A stretch of DNA of 64,000 bases, taken from assembly GCA_045649415.1 (NCBI GenBank), contig JAZRPY010000006.1, positions 23,409 to 87,408 of the forward strand, given 5' to 3'. The notes beneath the pieces are model-generated. The model had not been told where the DNA came from, ran no database searches, and was given only the letters and a program-made list of their open reading frames with translations. Shown piece by piece: positions 24,914 through 33,612 of this stretch (position 1 is its first letter; every line of letters begins with the position of its first letter). Origin of the DNA: CAKSQL01 sp045649415 (GTDB taxonomy: Bacteria; Bacillota; Clostridia; UBA1381). Position numbers and translations under genes: made by a program.

Positions 24914-25774
24914 TTGAGAATTTCTGTTATAGGTGGAGATTTAAGGCAGATAACGCTTGCCTCGCTTTTAAAAAAGGATGGGCATAATGTTGAAATATTT
25001 GGATTTGATAAGGAAATAGACACTCTTGATTTAAAGAGTAAAGATTCTTTAAAATCGGTAGCAGATGCAGATGTGGTTGTTTTACCTCTGCCGATTTCCT
25101 ATGATAATGTCACCATAAATGCACCTTTTTCAGATAAACAAATTTTTTTAAATGAGCTATTGGAAGGTCTAAAAAAGGATGCAATTATATTCGGAGGAAG
25201 GTTCACAGAGGGGATAAAAAAGCTGTTTGGTGAAAAGAGCATACGCCTTTTTGACTATTTTGAAAGGGAGGAGCTCAGTGTTTTAAATGCCATTCCAACA
25301 GCTGAGGGTGCAATAGAAATTGCTATGTCAGAAACTGCATACACGCTACATAAAAGTAAATGCCTTGTTATAGGCTACGGAAGAATTTCCAAGGTGCTTG
25401 CAAGGCTTTTGAAGGCATTTGGTGCAGAGGTTTGTGTGTCGGCAAGAAAGCCCTCTGACCTTGCATGGATAGAAGTTAATGGATATATAGGAATTAACAC
25501 AAGCAATATTAAAGATGTTGTTAATGATTTCGGGATAATATTTAACACTGTACCCTCTAAAGTCCTTGACGAAGAGGCGTTATTAAGGGTGGAGAAAAAC
25601 GCCCTCATTATTGACCTTTCCTCAAAACCAGGAGGGGTGGACTTTAAGAAGGCGACAGAGCTTGGATTAAAGGTTATATGGGCGTTGAGTCTGCCGGGGA
25701 AGGTAGCACCTATAACCTCAGGGGAAATAATAAAGAATACCATTATAAATATATTAAATGAAATGGAGGGATAA
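24914..25774 (+). CDS. dpaA: dipicolinate synthase subunit A
   Basis: A 286-residue SpoVFA/DpaA, the NAD(P)-binding subunit of dipicolinate synthase that makes the calcium-chelating spore-core compound. The N-terminal Rossmann segment RISVIGGDLRQITLASLLKK and a second one, KCLVIGYGRISKVLARLLKA (about 148-167), are typical. The start is TTG at 24914, supported by AGGGGAGAGG at 24901-24910; no ATG is suitably placed. It overlaps no gene and dpaB follows after 3 bases, so the two are translated together. Confidence 0.92.
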   Translation: MRISVIGGDLRQITLASLLKKDGHNVEIFGFDKEIDTLDLKSKDSLKSVADADVVVLPLPISYDNVTINAPFSDKQIFLNELLEGLKKDAIIFGGRFTEGIKKLFGEKSIRLFDYFEREELSVLNAIPTAEGAIEIAMSETAYTLHKSKCLVIGYGRISKVLARLLKAFGAEVCVSARKPSDLAWIEVNGYIGINTSNIKDVVNDFGIIFNTVPSKVLDEEALLRVEKNALIIDLSSKPGGVDFKKATELGLKVIWALSLPGKVAPITSGEIIKNTIINILNEMEG

Positions 25775-25777
25775 TAA

Positions 25778-26359
25778 GTGGAGCTTAGTGGGAAAAAGGT
25801 GGGATTTGCCATAACAGGCTCGTTTTGCACCTTTAAAAAGGTGATCGAGGAGCTTGAAGCTCTTGTTTTGCTAGGCGCAGAAATTGTGCCTATAATGAGC
25901 AATATAGCCTGTTCCACCGACACAAGATTCGGGCGTGCCGAGGACTTTTGTAACAGAATAAGAGAGCTGACAGGTAAGGAAATTATAACAACTGTAAAGC
26001 AAGCAGAGCCTATCGGACCGAAGGGGTATTTAGACCTTTTAATTGTTGCTCCCTGCACAGGGAACACTCTGGCAAAGCTATCGTCAGGAACTACGGATAC
26101 CTCAGTTACTATGGCGGCAAAAGCGCATCTGAGAAATCAAAAGCCTGTTTTATTGGCAGTATCCAGCAATGACGGACTTTCTAATGCGGCAAAGAATATT
26201 GGTGCATTGTTAAACTATAAGAATGTATTTTTTGTGCCCTTTGGTCAGGACGATTATATAAACAAACCAACCTCTTTGGTTGCAGATATGACCAAAATTA
26301 AGGAATCGGCAGAATATGCCTTGGAATTCAGACAATTACAGCCAATTCTGAGCTGTTAA
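25778..26359 (+). CDS. dpaB: dipicolinate synthase subunit B
   Basis: A 193-residue flavoprotein-fold protein, SpoVFB/DpaB. The N-terminal FMN-site type segment VGFAITGSFCTFKKVIEELE and APCTGNTLAKLSSGTTDTSV are characteristic. Together with DpaA it forms dipicolinate synthase in the mother cell. The start is GTG at 25778, 7 bases after GGAGGG. A strong terminator follows directly. Confidence 0.93.
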   Translation: MELSGKKVGFAITGSFCTFKKVIEELEALVLLGAEIVPIMSNIACSTDTRFGRAEDFCNRIRELTGKEIITTVKQAEPIGPKGYLDLLIVAPCTGNTLAKLSSGTTDTSVTMAAKAHLRNQKPVLLAVSSNDGLSNAAKNIGALLNYKNVFFVPFGQDDYINKPTSLVADMTKIKESAEYALEFRQLQPILSC

Positions 26360-26363
26360 TATA

Positions 26364-26402
26364 AAAAAGGAAGGTGCCAATAAAATTGACACCTTCCTTT
26401 TT
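26364..26402 (+). terminator. terminator after dpaB
   Basis: AAAAAGGAAGGTG (26364-26376) pairs with CACCTTCCTTTTT (26390-26402), a 13-bp stem with T-rich end. Confidence 0.93.
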
Positions 26403-26751
26403 AAATGACATCCCACAATTTACTGGTTGTGGAGGAACCAAATTATCTATGTACCCGAGAATAAAAGAAAAATACCCACAAAATCTCCCTGTCCCGAGTG
26501 CGAAGATATAAATCTGACGAGATAATCTTACCAAAAACACAAGACTAATTCAACCAACAAGCACCCTTTTCTACACTTGACTTTGGGGTGTGGGAAAATT
26601 GAAAAAAAGAAGCTTTCATTTTGTGTCATCGGGATTTAACAGGAAAAATCACACGAGGATTTTTGACACAAAATGGAAGCTTATAATTTTTTTAAAACAA
26701 AATTTTCACTATTTTGGAAATTTTGTACACTTTGCACATAGTTAAAAATTT
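26403..26751. other. intergenic region between dpaB and the YfcE-like gene
   Basis: No convincing gene. A short frame on the minus strand crosses the dpaB terminator and lacks a ribosome-binding site. A 6-bp hairpin CCACAA/TTGTGG lies at 26413-26432, and a large inverted repeat is at 26610-26682. Confidence 0.5.
26610..26682 (-). repeat. 18-bp inverted repeat with structured 37-base loop
   Basis: The arms at 26610-26627 and 26665-26682 are complementary except for one T-G wobble. The loop holds a second hairpin (AAAAATC and GATTTTT). A-rich and T-rich flanks make a terminator for the minus-strand phosphodiesterase gene possible, but the branched loop is unusual for that. Confidence 0.6.
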
Positions 26752-27228
26752 CTATAGCCACAGGCCAGAGTCACAGATATCGGTAGAAATTTTTCCATCT
26801 TCTATCTCAATAATTGCAAAGGTACGCCCAAATTTTATGCTTCCGGGATTAAGGAGAATGAGACTTCCCATATTATCGTTTATGGGAATATGTGTGTGCC
26901 CGAAAACTACAATGTCCGCACCCTCTAAAAGTGCTTTTTCCTTAATGGTAGCATAATAAAAATCCTCTTTAACAGAATAGCAATGCCCATGAGTGAGGAA
27001 TATTTTTTTGCCTTCTGCTTCAAATATGAGTTCGTTTGGTGCATCAGGTGCATCACAATTGCCTTTAACAAAGCGAATGTCTAAGTTGGGGAAAAGCTTT
27101 GAAAGTCGTATAGCATCAGAGGCGTGGTCACCTGCATGAAGCACCATATCCACCCCTGTTATTTTATTAAGGATTGAACAACAGGAAGTAATATTGGTAT
27201 GTGAATCGGAAAATGCAATAATTCGCAT
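26752..27228 (-). CDS. YfcE/MJ0936-family metallophosphoesterase
   Basis: A 158-residue phosphodiesterase of the YfcE type. All metal-binding motifs are visible: FSDSHTN, LHAGDHASD, VKGNCD, LTHGHCYS and VFGHTHIP. Members hydrolyse model phosphodiesters in vitro; the physiological substrate is unclear. AAAGGAG lies 8 bases before ATG. It is a single gene, divergent from spoIIE. Confidence 0.92.
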   Translation of the reverse strand: MRIIAFSDSHTNITSCCSILNKITGVDMVLHAGDHASDAIRLSKLFPNLDIRFVKGNCDAPDAPNELIFEAEGKKIFLTHGHCYSVKEDFYYATIKEKALLEGADIVVFGHTHIPINDNMGSLILLNPGSIKFGRTFAIIEIEDGKISTDICDSGLWL

Positions 27229-27358
27229 GACAAAAACTCCTTTAAAAGTATATATAACAACAAAAGTATATCATAATTCGGATGCCATCACCACAAAAAA
27301 TGAGGAATTGTAATAAAAATGTCAATAAAAAGGGGAACAGGTCGATAACCTTTCAAAT

Positions 27359-27405
27359 TGTGACAAGTGAATACGACAAATTATTCATAGCAGCGATGGT
27401 ATAAT
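27359..27405 (+). promoter_or_regulatory. Spo0A-type promoter of spoIIE
   Basis: Two 0A-like boxes in reverse orientation, TGTGACAAG (27359-27367; 7/9 to the complement of TTTGTCRAA) and TACGACAAA (27372-27380; 8/9), start 13 bases apart. The second overlaps a -35-like ACGACA (27373-27378) placed 21 bases before TATAAT (27400-27405). The long 21-base spacer is known from Spo0A-activated spoIIE and spoIIG promoters of Bacillus. Confidence 0.75.
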
Positions 27406-27450
27406 AAACACACGCGAAAAGAACTTGTCCACAAAGGAGGATTTTATTAA

Positions 27451-29721
27451 ATGAAGGCATTAAGTGTTATTAAGAAAAAGCAGATAAGTCTGCCTCTTGT
27501 TGAGGAGGCAGTAAAGATGGTGTTGTTGTTTTTGGTGAGTAGAGCAACAATTTTAGGAGTCCATCCTTTTGGGATCGGACTCTGGGCAGCAGTTATGTCA
27601 AGGAGGAGTACATATTATGGAATTATCCCCATATTATTGGGAGTGCTATCGGCAAGGGGCGAGGTTTTAAAGTATATGCTTGCCATAGGACTATATCTTA
27701 TATACACTCAATTTCGTAAGAATAAGGCAGGGGATATGTTCTTTTGTGGAATATCCGTGGCAGTGAGTGGAGTGATTACCATTCTTTTTAACAGTCAGTC
27801 TGTTATATATATGCTTGTGCCGATCCTTGAGGGGTTGTTGACCTGCTTTGGCTATGTTGTTGTCACTCGGTCCGAAAGATTTTATAAGTCCTACAGGGGT
27901 TTTTTAAGAGCAAGTCAGGAGGAAATTATCTCGGTAGTGCTTTTATGCGGAATTTTATTGACAGGCTTTTCAGGGCTATACATAACAAACAAGCTTCAGG
28001 TTGGAATGGCGCTTGGCTTATATCTGATACTTTGTATTTCCAGATGCACAACTGTGGCTGTGGCAGGAAGCGTTGGATTGTGTCTTGGATTTGTATGCAG
28101 TTTAAATTCACCATACGCAATAGTTGTGATGGGAATTTCAGGAATAGGTGGAATTCTTGCCAACATACTAAAGGATTTTGGGAAATTAGGTTGTGTTGCA
28201 GGGTTTATGTTGGGTGGTGGTCTGTGCTTTTTATATGTGGGTGATGCCGGTAGTATGCCAATAAGCATATATGAGGAAATAGTGGCATCAATTCTTTTTT
28301 TAGCCACTCCTAAAACTGTATTTTTAAAGTTTGAGTCGGTGATGGCAAAAACAATGAAGGCTCCCGACAGAGGCAAGGAGGGAAGAATAAAGGAATACAT
28401 AGCCTCGGAATTAAAGATTCTTGCCAAAGCCTTTTCCTCGCTTTCTGAAGGTTGCATATCCCTTTCCAAAAAGGAGGAAAACATTGCTCAGGCAACGGAT
28501 ATGTTTGATATGGTAGCAGAAAGAGTGTGCAAGAAATGTTCTGATTGGGGAATGTGCTGGATTGACGGTTTTAATGATATGTATAGAAATATGTTTGACA
28601 TTTTAAATGTGATAGAAACCGAGGGAAACTGTGATATGAGAAATCTGCCACCTTTATTCAAGGGGAGATGCAGAAATTCGGAGAAATTTTTGTCAGAATT
28701 CAATCACCTATATGAGATATATAAGCAAAATGCCATATGGCAGGGTGAGGCAAATGAAGGACAGAATATGATGGCAAAGCAATACCACGAAATTTCCAAT
28801 CTCATAAAGGATATGTCGGAGGAATTGGAAACAGGTCTGTCTTTTATGGAGTCAGCAGAAGCAAAAATAGACAACGCCCTTGAAAAAGCAGGGCTATATG
28901 CAAAAGAGGTAAATGTTATTGAAAATTCCCGACACGAGCCTGAGGTTTATATTTCATCAGGCTTTGCCGCCGAGCCTGAATTTTTGGAGGAGGTTGTGTC
29001 GGAGGCGTTGGGAATGTCTATGAAAATCGAGGAGCATTCCTCCTCAACTAAGCTTGTGGCACACAACAGATTTTCAGTTGAATATGCAGTTTGTCAGCAT
29101 TCGGGAGCAGGGGAACAGATGTGTGGAGATACTGTGATGCAATTTGATACTGAGGACAACAAATTCTGTGTTTTATTATGCGATGGAATGGGCGAGGGAG
29201 ATGAGGCAAGCAAGGAAAGTAGGCTCACTGCCAGTCTTTTTCAGGACTTTTTAAGAGCAGGCTTTATAAAGGATACTGCAGTTAAAATTGTGAATTCAAC
29301 TCTGGCAATGAAGGCAGGGAGAGAAAACTTTTCCACAGTAGATTTGACGGAAATTGATTTGAGAACGGGAAATGCAGAGTTCTTAAAGGTGGGTGCTGCC
29401 GAGAGCTTTGTGAAAAGAGGGGATAATGTGGAAATAATTTCGGCGTTGTCAATGCCCGTGGGGATTTTGGAGGATGTGAATGCCCCTGTGATAAAGAAGG
29501 GACTTTGTGAAGGTGATGTGATTGTTATGATTTCCGACGGAATAAGTGACACAGATTTAGGAGAAATGAAGGGGAATGGAATAGCAAGAGTTATGAGAGA
29601 ATATAACGAAAATATGCAGGAGCTTGCCGATGCAGTTTTAAAGGGTGCAAGGGAAAAGGCATATCCAAAGCCCTGTGACGATATGACAGTGGTTGCATTA
29701 AAATTAAAAAAAGCAGTATAA
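27451..29721 (+). CDS. spoIIE: stage II sporulation protein E (PP2C-type phosphatase)
   Basis: A 756-residue SpoIIE. It dephosphorylates SpoIIAA, which frees sigmaF in the forespore, and also acts at the asymmetric septum. About ten membrane helices fill residues 15-280, then a linking and FtsZ-interacting region with a Cys cluster (CKKCSDWGMCW), and a PP2C phosphatase domain from about 540 to the end. Metal-site motifs are visible: LLCDGMGEGDEASKES, ISDGISDTDLGE and CDDMTVVALKL. AAAGGAGG lies 12 bases before ATG. The promoter carries twin 0A boxes. Length is normal and no damage is seen. Confidence 0.95.
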   Translation: MKALSVIKKKQISLPLVEEAVKMVLLFLVSRATILGVHPFGIGLWAAVMSRRSTYYGIIPILLGVLSARGEVLKYMLAIGLYLIYTQFRKNKAGDMFFCGISVAVSGVITILFNSQSVIYMLVPILEGLLTCFGYVVVTRSERFYKSYRGFLRASQEEIISVVLLCGILLTGFSGLYITNKLQVGMALGLYLILCISRCTTVAVAGSVGLCLGFVCSLNSPYAIVVMGISGIGGILANILKDFGKLGCVAGFMLGGGLCFLYVGDAGSMPISIYEEIVASILFLATPKTVFLKFESVMAKTMKAPDRGKEGRIKEYIASELKILAKAFSSLSEGCISLSKKEENIAQATDMFDMVAERVCKKCSDWGMCWIDGFNDMYRNMFDILNVIETEGNCDMRNLPPLFKGRCRNSEKFLSEFNHLYEIYKQNAIWQGEANEGQNMMAKQYHEISNLIKDMSEELETGLSFMESAEAKIDNALEKAGLYAKEVNVIENSRHEPEVYISSGFAAEPEFLEEVVSEALGMSMKIEEHSSSTKLVAHNRFSVEYAVCQHSGAGEQMCGDTVMQFDTEDNKFCVLLCDGMGEGDEASKESRLTASLFQDFLRAGFIKDTAVKIVNSTLAMKAGRENFSTVDLTEIDLRTGNAEFLKVGAAESFVKRGDNVEIISALSMPVGILEDVNAPVIKKGLCEGDVIVMISDGISDTDLGEMKGNGIARVMREYNENMQELADAVLKGAREKAYPKPCDDMTVVALKLKKAV

Positions 29722-29758
29722 AAAATGGATGACCTCAATTTTTGAGGTCATCCATTTT
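29722..29758 (+). terminator. bidirectional terminator between spoIIE and the DUF6062 gene
   Basis: A 17-bp stem, AAAATGGATGACCTCAA (29722-29738) with its complement at 29742-29758, around TTT. The genes on either side converge. Confidence 0.93.
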
Positions 29759-29764
29759 AATGTC

Positions 29765-30511
29765 TTATTCATTTATGTCCTTAATAATTGCGCCCGATAT
29801 TTTCTCCACTGTCCTTATTGGTGAATCCTTGGCAGTGCCCCATTCCATATCTTTGTTGCGATAGTCGAATTTTAAGGTGAATTTGTGTATATCCTCCTGA
29901 ATTCTTTTAAGCTGAGAGATTTCTTTTTTCAAAAGCCCTGATATAAATGCTTTTGCATCCTCGCCCTTTAATTCCTTGTTGGCGGAGAACAGAAGCTCCT
30001 TCAAGTGTGGCAGACACACTCCTTTTGAGTTATCAAATTTCTCCTTAAAGTTAGGCTCTTTTTTCCATAAATAAAATAAAATCTCAATATATCTTGACAT
30101 TGTGTGGTTGATTTTGTCACAAATTAGGCAGGAGTCCTCCGTATCTTTGAGAAAACTCAAAAGCTCATCTAAGTTTCTATCCTGAGAATCCTTTTTAAAG
30201 AGTTTGCGACTATTTTTTTTGTCGGCCACCTTTTTTGCCACCTTATCAAGCTGTGAACGAAGCTCTTCTAAATGGGTATCCAGAACCAATGCAAGAGGCA
30301 ACTTATTGGGCATGGACATAAGCATGGAGTAGTGCTTGTTGCAAAAGCCTTTTTCGTTTGATTCAATTCTAAAATCAGGCTCCATCATAGCAGCACCGAG
30401 AGTGTATTCCACAGCCTCGTTTTCAAGCTTTGTTTTTAAATAGCATAATGGACACTCACAATCGGCTTCATATACCTCATTCAATGGAATAGTGTATATA
30501 GTTTCCTTCAT
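29765..30511 (-). CDS. DUF6062-family protein with two CxxC/CxxH modules
   Basis: A 248-residue cytoplasmic protein of a Clostridia family known as DUF6062; function unknown. Two similar metal-type modules are visible: C20/C23 with C57/H60, and C128/C131 with C166/H169. The spacing between pair and pair is 33 and 34 residues. This suggests duplicated zinc- or cluster-binding units joined by a Lys-rich helix (about 82-115). Some databases give such proteins transporter names, for which I see no evidence. ATG 30511 is preferred; a GTG at 30520 overlaps the AAAGGTGAT ribosome-binding site. Confidence 0.75.
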   Translation of the reverse strand: MKETIYTIPLNEVYEADCECPLCYLKTKLENEAVEYTLGAAMMEPDFRIESNEKGFCNKHYSMLMSMPNKLPLALVLDTHLEELRSQLDKVAKKVADKKNSRKLFKKDSQDRNLDELLSFLKDTEDSCLICDKINHTMSRYIEILFYLWKKEPNFKEKFDNSKGVCLPHLKELLFSANKELKGEDAKAFISGLLKKEISQLKRIQEDIHKFTLKFDYRNKDMEWGTAKDSPIRTVEKISGAIIKDINE

Positions 30512-30570
30512 ATTTATCACCTTTAATATATATTCTAAAAGGAATATTTTTTTTTGTTTTGTGCATTATT

Positions 30571-30599
30571 ATTATATATCAAACAAAAAAACCTGTCAA
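30571..30599 (-). promoter_or_regulatory. sigmaA promoter of the DUF6062 gene
   Basis: On the minus strand TTGACA (30594-30599), 17 bases, TATAAT (30571-30576): a full consensus. Confidence 0.85.
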
Positions 30600-30749
30600 T
30601 TACTAACTAATGAATAAATTTGTGAATTTTTAGTTAAAACACTTTTAATTTGGAAAAATATATGATATACTTTATTATGGAGTGGAATAGTATTCAAACA
30701 TTGTTAAACATTTCACATTATAAGAAATTAAAGAATTGGAGGAATAAAA

Positions 30750-32519
30750 ATGACAAACAATAAGGCAGTAAATAAATGGTTAAACGAAATGGTTGAGCTA
30801 TGTAAGCCTGAGGAAATTGTATGGATTGATGGTAGCGAGGCTCAACTTGAGGAATTGAGAGCTGAAAGTGTTAGAACAGGTGAATTGATAATGTTAAATC
30901 AGGAAAAGCTTCCTGGTTGCTATTATCACAGAACTGCTCCCAATGATGTTGCTCGTGTTGAGGATAGAACCTTTATCTGTACTCCAACAAAGGAGGAGGC
31001 AGGCCCAATAAACAACTGGATGGAGCCTTCCGAAATGTATGCAAAGCTAAGTGCTTTGTATGATGGCTCAATGAAGAGCAGAACAATGTATGTTATCCCA
31101 TATTCAATGGGTCCTGTTGGCTCACCATTCTCAAAGATTGGTATTGAGTTGACCGACAGTATCTATGTTGTTCTTAATATGGCTATTATGACAAGAGTGG
31201 GCAAGAAGGTTATCGACCAGCTTGGTGACAGCGATGATTTCGTTAAGTGTTTGCACGCAAAGAAGGATGTAAATCCTGACGAAAGATATATTGTTCACTT
31301 CCCTCAGGATGCAACTATCTGGTCAATCAACTCTGCTTACGGCGGAAATGTTTTGTTGGGCAAGAAGTGCTTCGCATTGAGAATTGCTTCATATCTTGGT
31401 AAGCAAGAGGGTTGGATGGCAGAGCATATGTTGATCTTAGGTCTTGAAAATCCAAAGGGTGAGGTTAAGTATATCTGTGCTGCATTCCCATCAGCTTGTG
31501 GAAAGACTAACCTTGCAATGCTTATCCCACCTGAATATTTAAAGGATAAGGGATATAAGGTATGGACCGTTGGTGACGATATTGCATGGATTAGAAAAGG
31601 TCCTGACGGAAGACTATATGCAATCAACCCTGAATCAGGCTTCTTTGGTGTTGCACCAGGCACAAGTGAGAAAACTAACTTTAATGCCCTTGCAGCAACT
31701 AAGAAGGACACAATCTTCACAAATGTTGCTATCAATAATGACGATAACACTGTATGGTGGGAAGGACTTGACAAGAATCCTCCTGAGAATTGTACAGAGT
31801 GGAAGGGTAGCCAGGTTAATGGTAAGACCTTTGAAGAAAAGCTTGCTCATCCTAACTCAAGATTCACAGCTCCTGCTAAGAATTGTCCTTGTATTTCCAA
31901 GGAGTTTGAAAATCCACAGGGTGTGCCCATCAGCGCAATCGTATTTGGTGGAAGAAGAGCAAAAACTGCTCCATTGGTATATCAGGCAAGAGATTGGGAG
32001 CATGGCGTGTTTGTTGGTGCAACTATGGCATCTGAAACAACTGCAGCAGCTGCAGGCGCAGTTGGTGTTGTAAGGCGTGACCCAATGGCTATGAAGCCAT
32101 TTGTTGGCTACAATATGGCTGATTACTTTGAGCACTGGTTAGAAATCGGTAAAACATTAGATCCTGAAAAAGCACCAAAGATTTTCCATGTTAACTGGTT
32201 CAGACAGGACGACGAGGGTAACTTTATGTGGCCTGGTTTTGGCGACAATATGAGAGTATTGTTGTGGATATTGGATCGTTGCGAAGGCAAGGCAGATGCA
32301 GTTGAAAGTCCAATCGGATACCTACCAACACCTGAGGATATCGATATCACAAATCTTAATATGGATATGGATGTTTTAAAGGAGCTTCTCACAGTTGATA
32401 AGAATGTATGGCTTGAGGATGTTGAGGATGCAAAGAAATACTTTGCACAGTTTGGTGACAGACTACCAAAGGAAATCAGCAAGCAATTGTCAATTTTAGA
32501 GGAAAACTTGAATAAGTAA
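30750..32519 (+). CDS. pckG: phosphoenolpyruvate carboxykinase (GTP)
   Basis: A 589-residue GTP-dependent PEP carboxykinase, which interconverts oxaloacetate and PEP. Visible motifs are the PEP-binding SAYGGNVLLGKKCFALRIAS, the P-loop FPSACGKTNLAML with its mobile-loop cysteine, the metal-site segment VGDDIAWI, and the guanine-site region NWFRQDDEGNFMWPGFGDN. Length fits the GTP class, not the 520-540 residue ATP class. In anaerobes it can run toward oxaloacetate in the branch to fumarate and succinate. AATTGGAGG lies 7 bases before ATG; a -10 TATACT is at 30666-30671 with a poor -35. Confidence 0.96.
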   Translation: MTNNKAVNKWLNEMVELCKPEEIVWIDGSEAQLEELRAESVRTGELIMLNQEKLPGCYYHRTAPNDVARVEDRTFICTPTKEEAGPINNWMEPSEMYAKLSALYDGSMKSRTMYVIPYSMGPVGSPFSKIGIELTDSIYVVLNMAIMTRVGKKVIDQLGDSDDFVKCLHAKKDVNPDERYIVHFPQDATIWSINSAYGGNVLLGKKCFALRIASYLGKQEGWMAEHMLILGLENPKGEVKYICAAFPSACGKTNLAMLIPPEYLKDKGYKVWTVGDDIAWIRKGPDGRLYAINPESGFFGVAPGTSEKTNFNALAATKKDTIFTNVAINNDDNTVWWEGLDKNPPENCTEWKGSQVNGKTFEEKLAHPNSRFTAPAKNCPCISKEFENPQGVPISAIVFGGRRAKTAPLVYQARDWEHGVFVGATMASETTAAAAGAVGVVRRDPMAMKPFVGYNMADYFEHWLEIGKTLDPEKAPKIFHVNWFRQDDEGNFMWPGFGDNMRVLLWILDRCEGKADAVESPIGYLPTPEDIDITNLNMDMDVLKELLTVDKNVWLEDVEDAKKYFAQFGDRLPKEISKQLSILEENLNK

Positions 32520-32528
32520 CTAAAAAGC

Positions 32529-32560
32529 GAGAGTCTGTGGTTTTCACAGACTCTCATTTT
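32529..32560 (+). terminator. terminator after pckG
   Basis: GAGAGTCTGTG (32529-32539) pairs with CACAGACTCTC (32545-32555), followed by ATTTTATT. Confidence 0.88.
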
Positions 32561-32585
32561 ATTGGAGTATAAGGGGAGTTTTAAA

Positions 32586-33611
32586 ATGTATCAATTAAGA
32601 GAATTTTTAAATAGATATGATACAATTATATTTGATATGGACGGGGTTATCACAAAGGAAGAACAGTATTGGGATGTGGCAGCCCTGACAGTGATGGAAT
32701 TTATCAACTCAGACAGGTACTGTGGTAAGGAAAAAATAAATGTGTCGGAAATGGAAGACAGTGTAAAGGAAATAAGAAACAAAGTGTTCCATAATGATGA
32801 CATAATACATATTCTTAAAAACAAGGGAATGAATAATAATTGGGATTTGGCATATGTAGTATTTACCTATTTGATTTTCAGTGATTGTGATTTTGAGAAG
32901 TTGTATGAGAGTATAACCGAACTTCCTGATGATATTATAAAGGTTTATGATAATGTTGAAAAAAAGCTTTCCGAAAGATTTAAAAACGAGGACTGCAGGC
33001 GAAATGGTAAGCTTTGGATGACGATGAAAAACATTTTTCAGGAGTGGTTCTTAGGTGACGAGCTATTTAGAAAAACCTATGGTAATGAGCCTGTAACTTG
33101 TGGGAAAAAAGGACTTTGCTATAATGAAGAGCCTATAATTGATGGGGTGAAGCTAAAGGAAATATTCAGGCTTTTGAAAAATGACAATAAACGACTCTGT
33201 ATTGCAACAGGCAGACCAAAAGCCGAGGCGTTGCCTGCTTTAGAAAAATTTGGAATATTGGAGTATATTGACACAGACTCCCTCATATGCTATGATTTTG
33301 TTGAGAATGCAGAAAAAATTTCTTGCAAAACACTCACCAAGCCACATCCGTATATGTTTCTAAAGGCATATTTTAAAAAGGATTATTCTGATGAAATGCT
33401 TGCGTTTGGGAAATATCCAAGGGAGGAAATTAAAAATGTGCTTGCAGTTGGTGATGCAGGAGCAGATATATTTGCATCCCATGGCGCAGGAATGGATTTT
33501 TGCGCAGTGTTAACAGGAATATCGAAAGAGAAGGCGAGAGGATTTTTTGAGAAGGAAGGCTCAGAGTATATCCTGAATAGTCTTGAGGATTTTTTAAAGG
33601 ACGGAAATTGA
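32586..33611 (+). CDS. HAD-superfamily hydrolase, large cap domain
   Basis: A 341-residue HAD hydrolase. Motif I is DMDGVITKEE (about residue 18), motif II ATGRPKAEA, motif III the Lys in KPHPYMFL, and motif IV AVGDAGADI. Between motifs I and II lies an unusually long, mainly helical cap of about 170 residues with several cysteines, so this is not a generic phosphoglycolate phosphatase. The substrate cannot be told. ATG 32586 is chosen because AGGGGAG lies 7 bases upstream; an upstream TTG at 32562 has no such site. Its stop is one base from the fumarase-type gene, so they form one operon. Confidence 0.82.
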   Translation: MYQLREFLNRYDTIIFDMDGVITKEEQYWDVAALTVMEFINSDRYCGKEKINVSEMEDSVKEIRNKVFHNDDIIHILKNKGMNNNWDLAYVVFTYLIFSDCDFEKLYESITELPDDIIKVYDNVEKKLSERFKNEDCRRNGKLWMTMKNIFQEWFLGDELFRKTYGNEPVTCGKKGLCYNEEPIIDGVKLKEIFRLLKNDNKRLCIATGRPKAEALPALEKFGILEYIDTDSLICYDFVENAEKISCKTLTKPHPYMFLKAYFKKDYSDEMLAFGKYPREEIKNVLAVGDAGADIFASHGAGMDFCAVLTGISKEKARGFFEKEGSEYILNSLEDFLKDGN

Positions 33612-33612
33612 T

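Noticed and set aside
25375..26067. 230-codon minus-strand frame over dpaA and dpaB
   Set aside because: Long but antisense to two strong family matches; Ser/Ile/Thr-rich shadow composition.
26328..26540. 70-codon minus-strand frame after dpaB
   Set aside because: It spans the dpaB terminator, has no ribosome-binding site and no family resemblance.
31570..32073. 167-codon frame in another phase within pckG
   Set aside because: Shadow of a conserved gene; no start signal.
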